A stretch of DNA of 64,000 nucleotides from Coniella vitis. Taxonomy: Eukaryota; Ascomycota; Sordariomycetes; Diaporthales; Schizoparmaceae. A model generated the notes under the pieces. It was not told the DNA's origin. It was given only the letters and a program-made list of their open reading frames with translations, and searched no databases. Shown here piece by piece: positions 23,860-35,762 of this stretch. The stretch spans positions 2,914,001 through 2,978,000 of the forward strand of contig WUJK01000006.1 in NCBI GenBank assembly GCA_011317545.1, read 5' to 3'. How positions within the stretch are numbered: the first letter of the stretch is position 1; every line of letters begins with the position of its first letter. Position numbers and translations under genes: made by a program.

Positions 23860-26850
23860 CTTCCGCGCTACCGCTATATAGAGAGGGAGCGGACTACGAG
23901 ATTCGGCTACGTAAGAAGGCGGATAGGTCTATTATAAACGCCTTATAGGGCCCGTTATACGGGATATCTAGAGAAGAACTTATCGTATTAAGGAAGACTC
24001 TTACCGAGCTATTCGATATAAGCTATATTAGAGCTAGTAGCTCCTTAGCAGGAGCTCCCGTAATCTTTATTAAGAAACTAGGGGGCAGCCTCTATTTTTA
24101 TATAGATTACCGCGCGCTTAACGCTATTTCGGAAGCTAACTACTACCCGCTCCCCCTTATTAAAGAGACCCTATCTAATATCGTAAACGCTAAATATTTT
24201 ACTAAGCTCGATATACGAGTAGCGTTTTATAAGCTTTATATTAAGGAAGGAGACGAGTGGAAGACCGCCTTTCGCACGAGGTACGGCCTCTTCGAGTAGC
24301 TAGTAACCCCGTTCGGACTTATAGGCGCTCCCGCGACGTTCTAGCGCTATATTAACAACGCTCTACGCCCCTACCTGGATATCTTCTGTTTAGCTTATAT
24401 CGATAATATTCTAGTATATACCGACGGTACGGCTAAAGACTACCGAGCAAAGGTAAAGCTAGTATTACGCGCTCTCGAAGTAGTAGGTCTAAATCTGGAT
24501 ATCGCTAAGTGCGAATTCGGCGTAACCGAGACGAAGTACCTAGGCTTTATTATCGAAGCGGGGGTAGGGACTCGTATAGACCCCGAGAAGGTATACGCTA
24601 TATACGATTAGGAGGCTCCGAAGACAGTTAAGGGAGTCCGTAGCTTCTTAGGATTTACGAATTTCTATTATTAGTTTATCGCTAATTATTCCGAAGTTAT
24701 AGGGCCCCTCTTAGCCTTAACTAAGAAGGGGGTCCTATTTAGGTTTAGGGAGTAGGAAAAAGCTATATTTAAGTAGTTAAAGCGTCTCTTTATTAGTAAG
24801 CCCGTACTCGCCTAATAGGATCCGGATAAGGAGATAGTATTAGAGGCGGACTATTCTAGCTATTCGTTAGGCGGCTACCTCTTTTAGAGGGACGAGTACG
24901 GTATCCTCCGCCCGGTAGTATACTACTCGCGCCGCTTAAGCCCTATAGAGTATAACTACGAGATCTATAATAAGGAACTACTAGCCGTTATTAATTGCTT
25001 AAGAGTATAAGATACGGAGCTTAGGGGTATTATACTATTATTTATAATTTACTCGGATTATAAGAACCTCGAATATTTTATAATATTACGGCGTCTTACC
25101 GAGAGGTAGGTCCGCTGGTCCGAGACGATAGCCCGTTTTCGATACTACTTAGTCTACCGCGCGGGAGCAGCTAGCGAGCGTCTAGACGCCCTCTCGAGGA
25201 GGGAGCAGGATATACTATATAATATATCTAACGAACGCCTCGCCGGTAGGCAAATCCAGCTTTTACTATTAATAGAGATAAGCTAAGTTATAGTATATAA
25301 CGAGCTACTATTAATAGGTAGCGAGGTTTTTATATAAGAGGAGCTCTAGCGCCTATAGGACGATGCTACCTTATATAATAAGGTATACTCCTAGCTTATA
25401 GGCGTAATCCGTAGGGGTAAATACTCTTTTCCCCTTTACCTACGGATATCCGAAGGTAAGCCTATTAAGGTATTTATAGCGGAGTATTCGATCGATAAGA
25501 AAGGATTACTTAGGTTCCGCGAATAGCTCTAGTTACCCGATTAGGAACCCCTATATACTAAACTAATATAGAGTATCTACGATTCTACCTTATCTAGCTA
25601 CCTAGGAAGGGATATTATTATTACGATAATAACAAGGGGCTATTTCTAGCTAGGTATATACTATAGTATTCGGCGGTTTATACGAAATTACGACGTTTAT
25701 AGATATAAGACGGTATAGAAATATTAGAGGAAGGGCCTTCTTAAGCCCTTACTAATGCCTAAGCGGGTATAGAGCGAGTTATCCGTAGACTTTATAGTCG
25801 ACCTCCCCTACGAGGATAATATAAGAGAGGCTTACTTAATAGTAATTACGGACCGATTAACAAAAGCTATTATACTCGAAGCTATATATAGTATAAGCGC
25901 GGAAGTATATATAGAGCGGTTCTAGTACTATTATTAGCGGTTCTATAGTTTCCCTAAGGTAATAGTTAGCAACCGAGGCTCGAACTAGGTAGGAGGGTTT
26001 TAGCGCCGATTATACGAGCTTATAAAGATAGAGTAGCGCCTAAGTACCGCTTTCTACCTATAGACGGATAAAGCTATAGAAAGGGCAAACTAAGAGGTTA
26101 TAGACTACCTCCGAGCGTTCGTTACGTATATATAATTAGATTAGCCGATACTCCTACCCGGCGCTTAACTAGCTATTAATAATAGGGATATTAGTATAAT
26201 TAGCCTTAGCCTATTTTTTATCCTATACGGCTATTATATAGATCTAATCGAATAGGTAGAGCGTAGTATATTACTAGCGCGAGCGCCTAGAGTTTAGGCT
26301 GAGAACTTCGTCTAACGGCTTAAAGACGTAACTACTTTCGCTTAAGCCGTAATAGTAGTCGCGTAATAATAAATAGAAGAATCTGCGAATAAGTTACGAG
26401 CAGTTATAGAGCGGCTTATTAAGGGCGATAAGGTTTAGCTCTCCCTATAAAACATTACTACCGACCGCCCTTTAAAGAAGTTGGCCTAGCTGTACGATAA
26501 GTATACCGTAACGTACATCGTTAGCCCTTATATAGTGGAATTAGATATCCCGCCGGGTATTTACCCTCGTTTCCACGTAGATCTCCTGATTCGAGCTATA
26601 TAAGACCTGCTCCCGTTATAGGTATAGAGGGAATACCGGCCTAACCCTATCGTAGTTGAAGAGGGAAAGGAACCCGAGTACTAGGTGGAAAGTATTATTA
26701 GAGCACGTAATAAGCCGCGTAGAGGCCGCGCGAAAACGGACGAAACGCTATAACGCGAAGTCCTAGTTAAGTAGGTTAGATAGGACTAGCTAGACTAGCA
26801 GCCGTTATCCGAATTTAAAGATATAGTTACTCTTAAGGAGTTCGAGTAAC
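23860..26850 (+). pseudogene. Element D pol: RT, RNase H, integrase, chromodomain-like tail (inactivated)
   Basis: The polyprotein frame is long and mostly open. RT runs from about 23880, with a G-A-P-V-I-F-I-K-K segment, Y-R-A-L-N-A-I-S and Y-Y-P-L-P-L-I near 24100-24160, and a Y-I-D-N motif at 24396-24407 (normally YIDD). RNase H has [15 protein letters not shown] and Y-S-D-Y-K-N-L-E-Y-F near 24840-25090. Integrase shows V-D-F-I-V-D-L-P and T-D-R-L-T-K-A near 25790-25870. A tail with D-I-P-P-G and V-E-S-I-I-R-A-R (near 26545-26715) looks like the start of a chromodomain. The stops are TAG/TAA at Trp/Gln/Arg-like positions, so it is RIP-inactivated. Confidence 0.85.
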
Positions 26851-26929
26851 GCTACAGTAGCGCTATAAGTTACGATAGCCTAAAGTCGTAGAAAAGAAGA
26901 GCGGGGAAATTAAGCACTATAGATAAAAA

Positions 26930-28000
26930 GAAAACTATACGCGAAACGCGCGCTAATATAGCTACCTACTTATCCTCGCTTACCTCCTCCTTACTACTAG
27001 AATTACTCTCCTTAGTTTTACTAGAATAAGGGTTATCGTTAATACCGCGCTTCGTTTTAATACTAACTAAGCCCTTGCCCTTACTGCCCCCCTCTACGAG
27101 CTTCGCTAGTAGGTCGGTAATATCCTCCAGCGCCACCGCCTAGCGGCGTACGAGCTTGCGGCTACGGCGCTAGTATAAAGTTAGCAGGATACGAGCAGGG
27201 AAGGAGCAGTAGGTACGTACGCTGCAGGTGCGCTTATTATTCAATAACCGGACCTCGTTACGGCTAGCCTAAGTCTTACCCAACTTAGGCAGGCAGTCGC
27301 GGGTGCGGCGCGTAGCGAGAGCGGCGAGGGCCTAGGGGCGGAGAGTGCCTGGAGTATATAAGCACGGGAAGGCGCGAGCAGGGAAGGAGCAGTATATACT
27401 AGGGTCGGAAGCATCGTAGGCGAGGGAATAGTTAACTATAGTAATAATAGCGGTACGTATCTCGTCGGTCTAATAAAGGGGGGTATAGGAGTAGCCGGAG
27501 TTCTTACCCTTCTTATTCGTCCTATAGGGGAAATAATAGGCGCCGGCTATAGTAGTTAGTAAGCTGCGAAAAAGTAGGGGAAGCGCTATTTACTAATACC
27601 GTATAAGTAGAGGGAGAGGGGGTTTTTAGAAGCCCTTATAATATAGGGCAGGTATTACTCGTCCCTAATACCCTCGGGGAGGGTAATATAAGGTTAGAGC
27701 TACGGGTTAGTAGCGATAACGCTCTAAATAAGCTTATTAATAGCTTTATCGAGCTAGGCGGCGGTAGGGGCGAGGATAGCGGCGGTAGGAGCAGCGGCGG
27801 GCGTAGTAGGAGTAGCTATAGCTATAGCTACGGGTGCTACCGCTATAGGAGCAGCTATAGAGCCTATAATAACGGCGGGGGCGGCGGCGGTAGATACGGC
27901 GGCAGGAGCTATGCTAGCTTACTTAGAGCGAGTAGTAACGTTTATACTATTAGTAGAGCTAAGTATAAGTAGAGGACGAATAGGGAAGGCGCGATACTTA
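26930..28000 (-). pseudogene. 3' region of element D, minus-strand coding potential
   Basis: About 1.5 kb separates the pol frame from the 3' LTR. Its 26930-28000 portion reads better on the minus strand than on the plus. Near 27190-27030 it encodes R-K-L-V-R-R-*-A-V-A-L-E-D-I-T-D-L-L followed by a K-G-K-G stretch. An Ala/Pro-rich low-complexity part lies at 27760-27920. It is not similar by eye to the antisense ORF of B and C, but it sits in the same place. Function is unknown. Confidence 0.4.
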
Positions 28001-28394
28001 CCTTATTATTATAGGGGTTAGTTTCGCGTAACTTATAAGGGCTCTAGTTTAATTAAGAGGAAGGAATAACCCCTAGAGTAGGGGTTAAAGGGGTATTTAT
28101 ACTTTTTTAAGGCTCTAAGAGTAAAGATATTATATTTATAACCGCTTATTAAGTTAAGGGCGTCGCTATTATTCTATTAACGAATAATAGGCGGTAGAAC
28201 TTATAGATTCGCCGAGAGCTAGGTTAAAGGGAGCTCCGCGGATATAAGACTCCTTTTATACTCGCTGGGTACGAGGATAAGGCTCCTTTAATAGGGTAGG
28301 CGGGCGTAGCGGCGTTACGTTATTATGCTTTTTAGGTAGCTATTATACTATATACGGCTCTATAGGAGGGCGTTCGGCCTAAGCGGGGGGGTAA

Positions 28395-28733
28395 TATTAT
28401 AGGCCTACGGGTAAATATACGGCTTCGGCATACTAGGGCACGAAGCCTTAGTTAGCATATTCCCTTCTCGTCTGGAGACTGGCATTATATAAGCGCTAAA
28501 TAAGAGCGTCTCCCGAGCAGCTTACGAGCCGCACAAAAGACCATCGACAAGAGGACCTATATCGACGGTGGACCTATGGAAAACTCTGTCTACGGGTGGA
28601 TCCTAAACGTAAGAGCTACTTAAGAGCAGCTCTCGCGCCGCTATATAAATACTATTCTTACTTCTCTCCTTAAGTTAGTTAATAATAGAAATTGGGATCG
28701 AAACTGCGAACGCTCTCTCGATGCCCGTTTACA
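28395..28733 (+). repeat. 3' LTR of element D (339 bp)
   Basis: This is the same length and content as 21472-21810. It is preceded by the polypurine tract and followed by the target duplication GTTTA, then by resumed element C sequence. Confidence 0.92.
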
Positions 28734-31700
28734 GTTTAAGATAGAATTAAGTATATATAACGATATCTCCTTATAATAATAATTATATAAGACGAAGATA
28801 TATTTAGAGACCTCTCTAATATACTAGAAGAGTATCGGAAGTTTATAAAACTATTTTAAGGAAAATTCGATAATAGCCTACTAGAGTACGGCCTATATAA
28901 CTACGAGATCCTACTTAAAGAAGGAGAATAACTAAAGTTCTTTCCTATCTACGGATTAGATAAGGATAAACTTAAAATATTTAGAGAATATATCGACGAA
29001 AATCTTAAGAAAAGCTATATTAGACCCTCCTATTTACTAATAGGATACCTAATCCTATTTATACTAAAGAAAAACGGTAAACTACGATTATATATTAACT
29101 ATTAGCAACTTAATAATATTATAATTAAGAATCGGTACCCCTTACCTCTCTTTAAAGAACTTAGAGATAGATTTAGAGGAGCTTAATAGTTTATAGCCCT
29201 CGACCTTAAAGAAGGATATATATATATTCGTATTAAACCCGGAGAAGAATAGAAAATAGCGTTTAGAATACGCTACGGATATTTCGAATATCTTATTATA
29301 CTATTCGGACTTACTAACGCCCCTATATTATTCTAGGAAATAATAAACTTTATCTTATACGAATACCTCGATTATTTTATAATCGCTTACCTAAACGATA
29401 TCCTTATTTACTTAAAGATATTCGAAGAATATTAGAAGTATATTACGATAATCCTATAAATCCTCTAAGATAATAAGACTTTAGTAGAACCTATTAAATA
29501 TAACTAGAATATTTAAGAAGTTACCTACCTTAGATATACTATTATACTAGGGTATATACGAATATAGAAAGATAAAGTATAGGTAGTTAGGGACTAGCCT
29601 ATACCTTAGAACGTTAAGGACGTTAGAGCCTTTTTAGGCTATACTAACTTCTACCGATAATTTATTAAGAACTATAATAGTATTATAGTATTACTTACGG
29701 AACTTACGAAAAAGGATATTACCTTTAACTAGAACGAATAGGTATAGAAAGCCTTTAGTATAATTAAGGATATAGTTATATTAGAACTAATCCTAGTCGA
29801 AGTAGACTAAGATAAAGTCTTCGAGATCGAGATAGATATATTAGATTATATACTCGGTAGATAACTCGGATAACGAGATAATAAAGGATAATTATAGATA
29901 GTTAGTAACTTTAGTAAGAAGCTAAACGGATTAGAACTTAACTACGGAACGCCTAATTAAGAACTTATAGTAATAATAGAAGCCTTTAGGGAATAGCGAT
30001 ATTACCTTATCGGCGTAAAATAATAAATTCTTATATATACGGATTATAAGAATCTCTAGGTATTTACCTCGATAAAGCAGCTTAATAAACGATAAGTTAG
30101 ATAATACGAATTTCTATTAGAATTCGATTTTAAGATTATCTATTATAAAGGTAAGGAAAACGAATAAATAGACGCTCTTAGTAAACAGTTAGATTATAAG
30201 GATAATAATAATAAAGATTAAGATATTATAGTAATCTTTAAGGAAGATTCGGAAGGTAACCTTATTATATTATCTATTACTAAGGAACTTAACGTAATAT
30301 TATATATCGAAGGAGAAATACCTAACCTTAATAGTATAATAATATTAGAATAAAACGATTATATTAGAAGTATCTATAGCGTACTAGTATATAGATACTA
30401 AGGAATTAGAGCAACCTATAAAAGGATCTAATACTATTAGAACCCGCTAAACCTTAAGAAACGAGTTACGGATATCGTTAATAACTACGATATATATAAA
30501 CGGAATAAGATAGAACGATATAAACCTTACGGATTATTATAACCTCTATTAGTACCTACGATTATCTAGTCTTCTATTAGTCTAGATTTTATTACTAAGC
30601 TACCCCTCTTACGAGAACCCTTAATTTAAGTATAATACGATAGTATCTTAGTAATAGTTTATAGATTAAGTAAATATATATACTTCCTATTATATAAGGA
30701 AAGTAGTACTATAGAAGAACTCGTATATATATTCCTCCGTATTATTATCGCTAACTACGGAATACCTTAGGAAATTATATTAGATAGAGATAGAAAATTC
30801 GTATCGAAATTCTAGATCTTACTTACTAAATACCTCGGAACGATATAATATATATCTACGGTATTTTATCCTTAGATAAACGGATAAACGGAATATACTA
30901 ACTAGACTATAGAATAATATCTATAATATTACGTTAATTACGAATAAGATAATTAGGTCGAACTCTTACCTACGGTATAATTCGCTTATAATAGTATAGA
31001 TACGATAAGTATATAAAAATCACTATTCTTCCTACTCTATAGACGTAACCCTACGGTATACTACGAAATACTATTAGGTAGAAATATAGAAACGGTAGAC
31101 TAATATGCTAGAAGAATTAAGTAATTATACGAAGATACTCGATATATACTTTAGGATATTAAAAAACGAATAACGAAATATACTAATTAGAGAAGGATTA
31201 AGGGATTAATCCTATAGAAGGGAGATAAAGTCTACCTTAACTATAAAAATATTAAAACTATTAAACCTAGTAATAAACTCGACTATAAAAAACTCGGACC
31301 CTATAAAATCGTACGATAAATTTCCCTAATTAACTATAAACTCGAAATCCTATATATATATCTATACCTAATCTTCTATATTTTACTTCTAGAATTAGTA
31401 CTAATAGACGTAGAACTCTTATATAATATAGATATTATCGAACTAGAATAAGTATAGTATAAAGTTAAATAAATTCTTAATTTATATAAACGCGGATACG
31501 GAAAATAATACCTTATTAAATAGAAAGGATACGATAACTTAGAAAATACTTAGGAACCCCTAAAGAATATCTATAAAGATCTAATTAAAGAATACGAAAA
31601 TTAGCGAATAACTTAGTAATAGATATAATTAGAAAACTTATTAACGATTAGATAAACCCCCCCTATTAGAAGCGCTAACTAAATCTAATAGCCTACTAAA

Positions 31701-32344
31701 ATCTATAGTAGACTAATCTATAGTATTAAACTCCTATATTAGCGAATTAGGAAACGCTTTAGGTAAAGGACCCGCCGGCACCGAAACTACCGCCTCCTTT
31801 TCTACCTTTTTACGCTCTATACGATCTAACTCCTCTATAGAATCTAGACCCCGGCGAATAGCCTATACTATCTTCTCTCTCTATATCTTTTTCTACTTAT
31901 AAAGGCGATCTATACGTACGTTTAGAGTACGATAAGCCTTATCTAGCTCCTCTATCTTATCCTTAATCTTCTAATAATACCGAGAGATAGTATAAATATT
32001 AGACGGAGAGGGACCTAGTATATCGTAGCGAGATTTATTTAAACGAATATACTCGGTATAACGGTCGGAATATATCGCGGAAATCTAATAAGAAGAAAGC
32101 CCCCGTTCCTTATAATTAGAATAGGTCGGTATCTCTATATAATACTTTAGAATAGATTAAAGAAGAAGGTTGTATTTAATAATTTTAGGAATAACCGACG
32201 AAGAAACCTTTTAAGAACGATTTTTATTAATTCTCGACGATATAACGAATTAGGAAGGTATAATCCGAAGTAAGAATATTAGGCAGGACTATTTACGGAA
32301 ATACTATAGGTCTTTAGGGATAAAGACTAATAGAAGGGAGATAA
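28734..32344 (+). mobile_element. Element C internal part 3: RT to chromodomain and 3' region
   Basis: This continues C after the D insertion. RT carries Y-L-N-D at 29388-29399 (the first Asp of YLDD lost), RNase H lies near 29830-30190, and integrase runs about 30330-31130. A chromodomain follows near 31450-31590 with Y-L-I-K-*-K-G-Y-D. An antisense coiled-coil ORF relic on the minus strand (about 31750-32110) includes R-Y-T-E-Y-I, R-Y-D-I-L-G, I-D-R-L-Y-K-Q-K-K and E-E-L-D-R-I-E-R-K. All frames have RIP-type stops. A short pre-LTR block (about 32235-32344) is shared with A, B and E. Confidence 0.88.
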
Positions 32345-32829
32345 TATTATAACTTACGGTTATATAGGTTATAGGAATAGGCTAGCGTAACTATATACTA
32401 GTAAATCGGAACCTTAATAGACCGATAGGGATCTCTTATATAACTAGGTTATATAGGATAATATAGTTAGGGTTAGGGTTATACGAACTAATTAGGAATA
32501 GATTATTAAGATTATTGGATAATCTAGCAGAGTCGGATTATTAGGATCGTAAGATAATCTAAATAATTTAAGGTTAAATAAGGAATTTAATATAGAATAA
32601 CGAAAGGATATAAGGACGATAGATTTCCTAGCTATTAGATAGTTTTCCTTATAGTCTTTAGTTATAAATCTAAGTATTATTTTATATAATAGGGTAATCC
32701 CTCTTAATCACTTATAATACTTGATATTGCTTAATAACGTACGAAGACTTAAAGGTAATACTTCCCTACCTGCTAATATACAACTTATAGGTACTTCCAG
32801 AATCCGGGATTCAGGCAAGGATTATTATA
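32345..32829 (+). repeat. 3' LTR of element C (485 bp)
   Basis: It matches 10494-10978 in length and core, including the TTAGGGTTAGGGTT tract near 32466. The target duplication CTTTA follows at 32830-32834. Confidence 0.92.
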
Positions 32830-33004
32830 CTTTAGTTATAAATCTAAGTATTACTTCGAGTAATAGGGTAATCCCTCTTAATCTCTTATAATCCTTGATA
32901 CTATATATAAATATACGAAGACTTAAAGGTATATTTCCCCCTCCTACTAATATATAAACTTATAGGTACTTCCAGAATTAGGGATTCGGGCAAGGATTAT
33001 TATA
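32830..33004 (+). repeat. LTR E, right part
   Basis: This continues LTR E from 10493 after the C insertion. CTTTAGTTATAAATC is the same conserved block that follows CTTATAGT in the other LTRs of the family. It ends GGATTATTATA like its relatives. Without the 5-bp duplication the reconstituted LTR E is about 511 bp. Confidence 0.88.
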
Positions 33005-33079
33005 ATTAGTAATTAGGCCGTTTCTATATATCTCTATATAGCTAACTATATACTAAGCGTGCTTAGTACGAGTTTATAA
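33005..33079 (-). repeat. Right arm of the long-distance inverted repeat
   Basis: This is the reverse complement of 9294-9370 with scattered mismatches, and it begins where LTR E ends. See the left arm for interpretation. Confidence 0.6.
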
Positions 33080-33476
33080 TAGCTAGCTAGCTTTAGTTAG
33101 CTATTTTAGCTTTAGTTAGCCGTGCCGGTAGGTACGAATTTATAATTCGATAGAACCCTTAGCAATTAAGCAGAATATACGGAATCTTCTAAGCACGGTC
33201 TAGAAGATCTAGTTAGCTTTACTAGTCTACTAGTTATTAGGCGAAGGTATTATAGTAATATCGAAATCTTTGTTTTGCTTATATAAAATTTAGCAGGATC
33301 GGAGTTAACGATATTATTACAGCACTAATACCTATAACTCGGTGTACTATCTTATCAGTCGAATACAGCGTAGGGTTAGGGTATATACCATTACTAGTAG
33401 GAACTTATCTTGTATAGTGTTGGGTTTTACTAGAACTAGATTTTTTTAGCACTTCCACTAATATTACGGATGCAAA
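33080..33476. other. Transition from RIP'd repeats to gene island
   Basis: Base composition becomes normal over this stretch. TTTAGTTAGC is repeated near 33093-33120, and TAGGGTTAGGG occurs near 33371. No coding region is recognised. It probably holds the promoter of the 2EXR gene. Confidence 0.5.
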
Positions 33477-34675
33477 ATGCCGGCTCCAACTGCTCTACAA
33501 CCCCTGAATTTCGCCTATTTCTCGAGCCTACCGGCGGAACTGCGTAAAGCAATCTGGGAGGAATGTTTACCCTTTCGAGTCGTAGATATTGAGCCCCCTC
33601 GTTGTGTTTGTCTATCTCTTTGGATTTCCCCTGGCTAGTCCCCTGTGCTTCACCCCTCCTCGCCCTCGATCCGCTCCCTATCGAATGCATCATTTCTTTT
33701 CACAAGTAAGGGTTCAAACTAACCGCATCGCTGCAGGAATCAAAAATCACTGAAGATGATCTCGGCTGCGGAGAAGTCGGGCCGACATGGTGCGATTGGG
33801 TATTAGGCAAACCGGAGCAATGGGCCGCCAACTCTTGCCGCCCGCCCATAATCTCGCGCGTCTGCCGCGAGGCGCACTGCGTTGCGATGCGCAACGGTGG
33901 CTGGCTGAATTTAAGCCGGTATTTACCCCTTTGGGTTGATCCGGCCCGGGATATACTGCACCTCGACTGGACGCCTTTCAGCGCACGCTGGGACGACGCA
34001 TACAACGACGGCCTGATCGGCAGGTTGTTGACTTCCTATACGAGGTGTATCTCTGTCAAATACGATCTGTGCTTTTGTAACAGATCAAATCCTCCGGATC
34101 CAAATGAGTGGGTTCATAGACAACTAGAACAGAGACGGTCGTATAACTTGTGTTTAGGCACGGTTATCATTCATGTTCTCTCTCGAGCCGACAGGCGGGC
34201 GGAGAGGGATGCGCAGGAGCCGGCCGTAACAGCCATTAATGAAGATCCAGTTGTGAGCTCGGGGTTATTCGGTTTGTTTGGTGAAGAGCATGTCAAGCAA
34301 ATCAGCGCAACAGACCCTGGGCAGCTTGCAAAATTTGCAGCTTTCCATAGCGCACACGGATCACCAGCGGATGAGCGAGCGACCAAATTCTTTCGGACCC
34401 GTCAACTCCAAGAACCTGACGACGTCAAGGCGGAGATGGTGGAGCTCCGGGTCGAGTGGCTGAAGCAACTCTGGAAGGAGACACAAAGGACGGGCGGGCT
34501 CGCGGAGATAGAAGGGGGCGGCGAGTCTGTTTTTGCTCCCCGTCGGGTTGACCCATACCTGGCAGATTTCAACGAGCCGGACTGGAACCATCCGTGGGTA
34601 AGAAGCGTGATGCGACAGATGCCCAGGTTTCATCCTGTCTACATTGTTCGCTTGTGTACACGAAAGTGTGTATAG
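33477..34675 (+). CDS. 2EXR-domain protein (F-box-like fungal family), two exons
   Basis: Proposed exons are 33477-33605 and 33737-34675, with an intron 33606-33736 (GTTTGT...CTGCAG, phase 0), giving about 355 residues. The N-terminus reads F-A-Y-F-S-S-L-P-A-E-L-R-K-A-I-W-E-E-C-L-P, which is the F-box-like opening of the fungal 2EXR family (short exon-type motif near residues 12-32). Exon 2 brings R-P-P-I-I-S-R-V-C-R-E-A and a D-I-L-H-L-D strand, also typical. The first exon read alone would stop at a TAG near 33637, so the intron is needed. The splice sites were chosen by frame, not proven. 2EXR proteins are numerous in filamentous ascomycetes and mostly of unknown function. The gene looks intact, although RIP'd repeats start only 0.5 kb upstream. 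Confidence 0.72.
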
Positions 34676-35192
34676 AGATGTGGCGACTTGTGATGCATTC
34701 TTCCTCGCCTACAATTAGCTAGAGCTACCTTTCGGAAAGAACAAAAGATACCGAGTATACTGTGAGTAACCACTTTACAGATAGACACCAGGAATCTTTA
34801 CCTGGAACTGATTAATTCCCGTATAGGTTAGGGTTAAATTTTAACGAGCTTCTTCTCAACTTATAACCGGTTTTTAAATAAACACCTGATCAAGAACTAT
34901 CTGAAACCACTTCCTAGAATTAACATTGCATGAATCTCTATGTGAGCGGACACTTTGAGACGAGGGATAGAGAACCGCGCGAATAATCCAAGTATTCTCT
35001 TTACAGACATATGCTGCGCTCAGCGAACTGATTTAATTTATCCCACCACCCCTGGACGTTCTCTAAGACCTTCGAATGCGTAGCGGTACTCTTTACGGCC
35101 TTTTTGGCGGCGGAATTTATAGTTAACGCTAAGGTCATCACTTGAGTATAGTCTTCCGTAATGAGGGGCATCTATAGCGCTTTTGATTAATA
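34676..35192. other. Intergenic stretch, no feature seen
   Basis: The DNA between the 2EXR gene and the minus-strand exon set is moderately AT-rich. It contains one GGTTAGGGTTAAA near 34825. No coding region or RNA gene is recognised. Confidence 0.4.
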
Positions 35193-35762
35193 TTACGTTA
35201 AATCAAGCGATTGGAGGCCGGTGTAAGTGCTTACCAAAGCTGTTGTCTTGTCCAAGAGGTCGCCAGTGCCAGATTTCAAAGTCGTCAGCCAGTCAATATC
35301 TCCCGTGATGGCATCATTCGATCGCACCATACCGTACTTTGAGAGACCATCGGCCTTTTCGAAAAGCAAGTCAACCAGTGCGTCCAGGCCGCCCTGGTTC
35401 TCGAGCCAGCGAGCGCCCTGGATGCCGTCCATCGCGTCCCGTGCGTTGTTAAAAGCACCTTTCGTGGGGAGCTGAAGCTCGTAACCCTGCGAAGTGTTAG
35501 ACTTATGTGGAAGAATGGACAGCATCGAAGGTTCTCGTTATTGACCAGGGTCGGATCCTTACGTTCTCTATTACGTCTATGAGTGGATTCATGATGTCGC
35601 GGCTGATGAAAACTTATCATTTATTGTTGTTATCTAGTTCAATTTGTCCTGATTCACAACATACTGCTGGATTGGTCTTGCCTTTCCATTGGCGTCTATA
35701 GGCGTAGCGGCGGTGGGAAATAGTTTCGTAAAGTCGACCTTCCCCGCCGGGTAGTTGACTTT
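35193..35762 (-). CDS. Unknown protein, C-terminal exons of a multi-exon gene
   Basis: Three exons on the minus strand join in frame: about 35762-35665, 35602-35563 and 35486-35193, with introns GTATGT...CAG and GTAAGG...CAG, the latter containing CTAAC. The product ends G-L-Q-S-L-D-L-T. It includes K-V-D-F-T-K-L-F-P-T, then N-P-L-I-D-V-I-E-N, and an acidic, glycine-poor C-terminus without membrane segments. I do not recognise the family. The 5' exons were not resolved. A plausible N-terminal part lies at 36192-36739, and the two may be one gene of about 1.5 kb, but the joining exon or exons could not be fixed. No frame damage is seen in these three exons. Confidence 0.55.

Larger units (their letters stand above)
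21472..28733 (+). mobile_element. Element D: complete Ty3/gypsy chromovirus of another lineage nested in C
   Basis: D is about 7.26 kb with two 339-bp LTRs (21472-21810 and 28395-28733) that start TATCACAGG or TATTATAGG and end GTTTATA or GTTTACA, consistent with ancestral TG...CA ends. The target duplication GTTTA is seen at 21467-21471 and 28734-28738. A polypurine tract AAGCGGGGGGGTAA (28381-28394) lies right before the 3' LTR. Internal order is gag with zinc knuckle, RT, RNase H, integrase and chromodomain-like tail, then a 3' region with minus-strand coding potential. It keeps a higher GC content than C but still has RIP-type stops. Confidence 0.93.

Noticed and set aside
33436..34005. 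Minus-strand open stretches opposite the 2EXR gene
   Set aside because: They overlap the plus-strand 2EXR exons, which carry recognisable family motifs; the minus readings are shadows.
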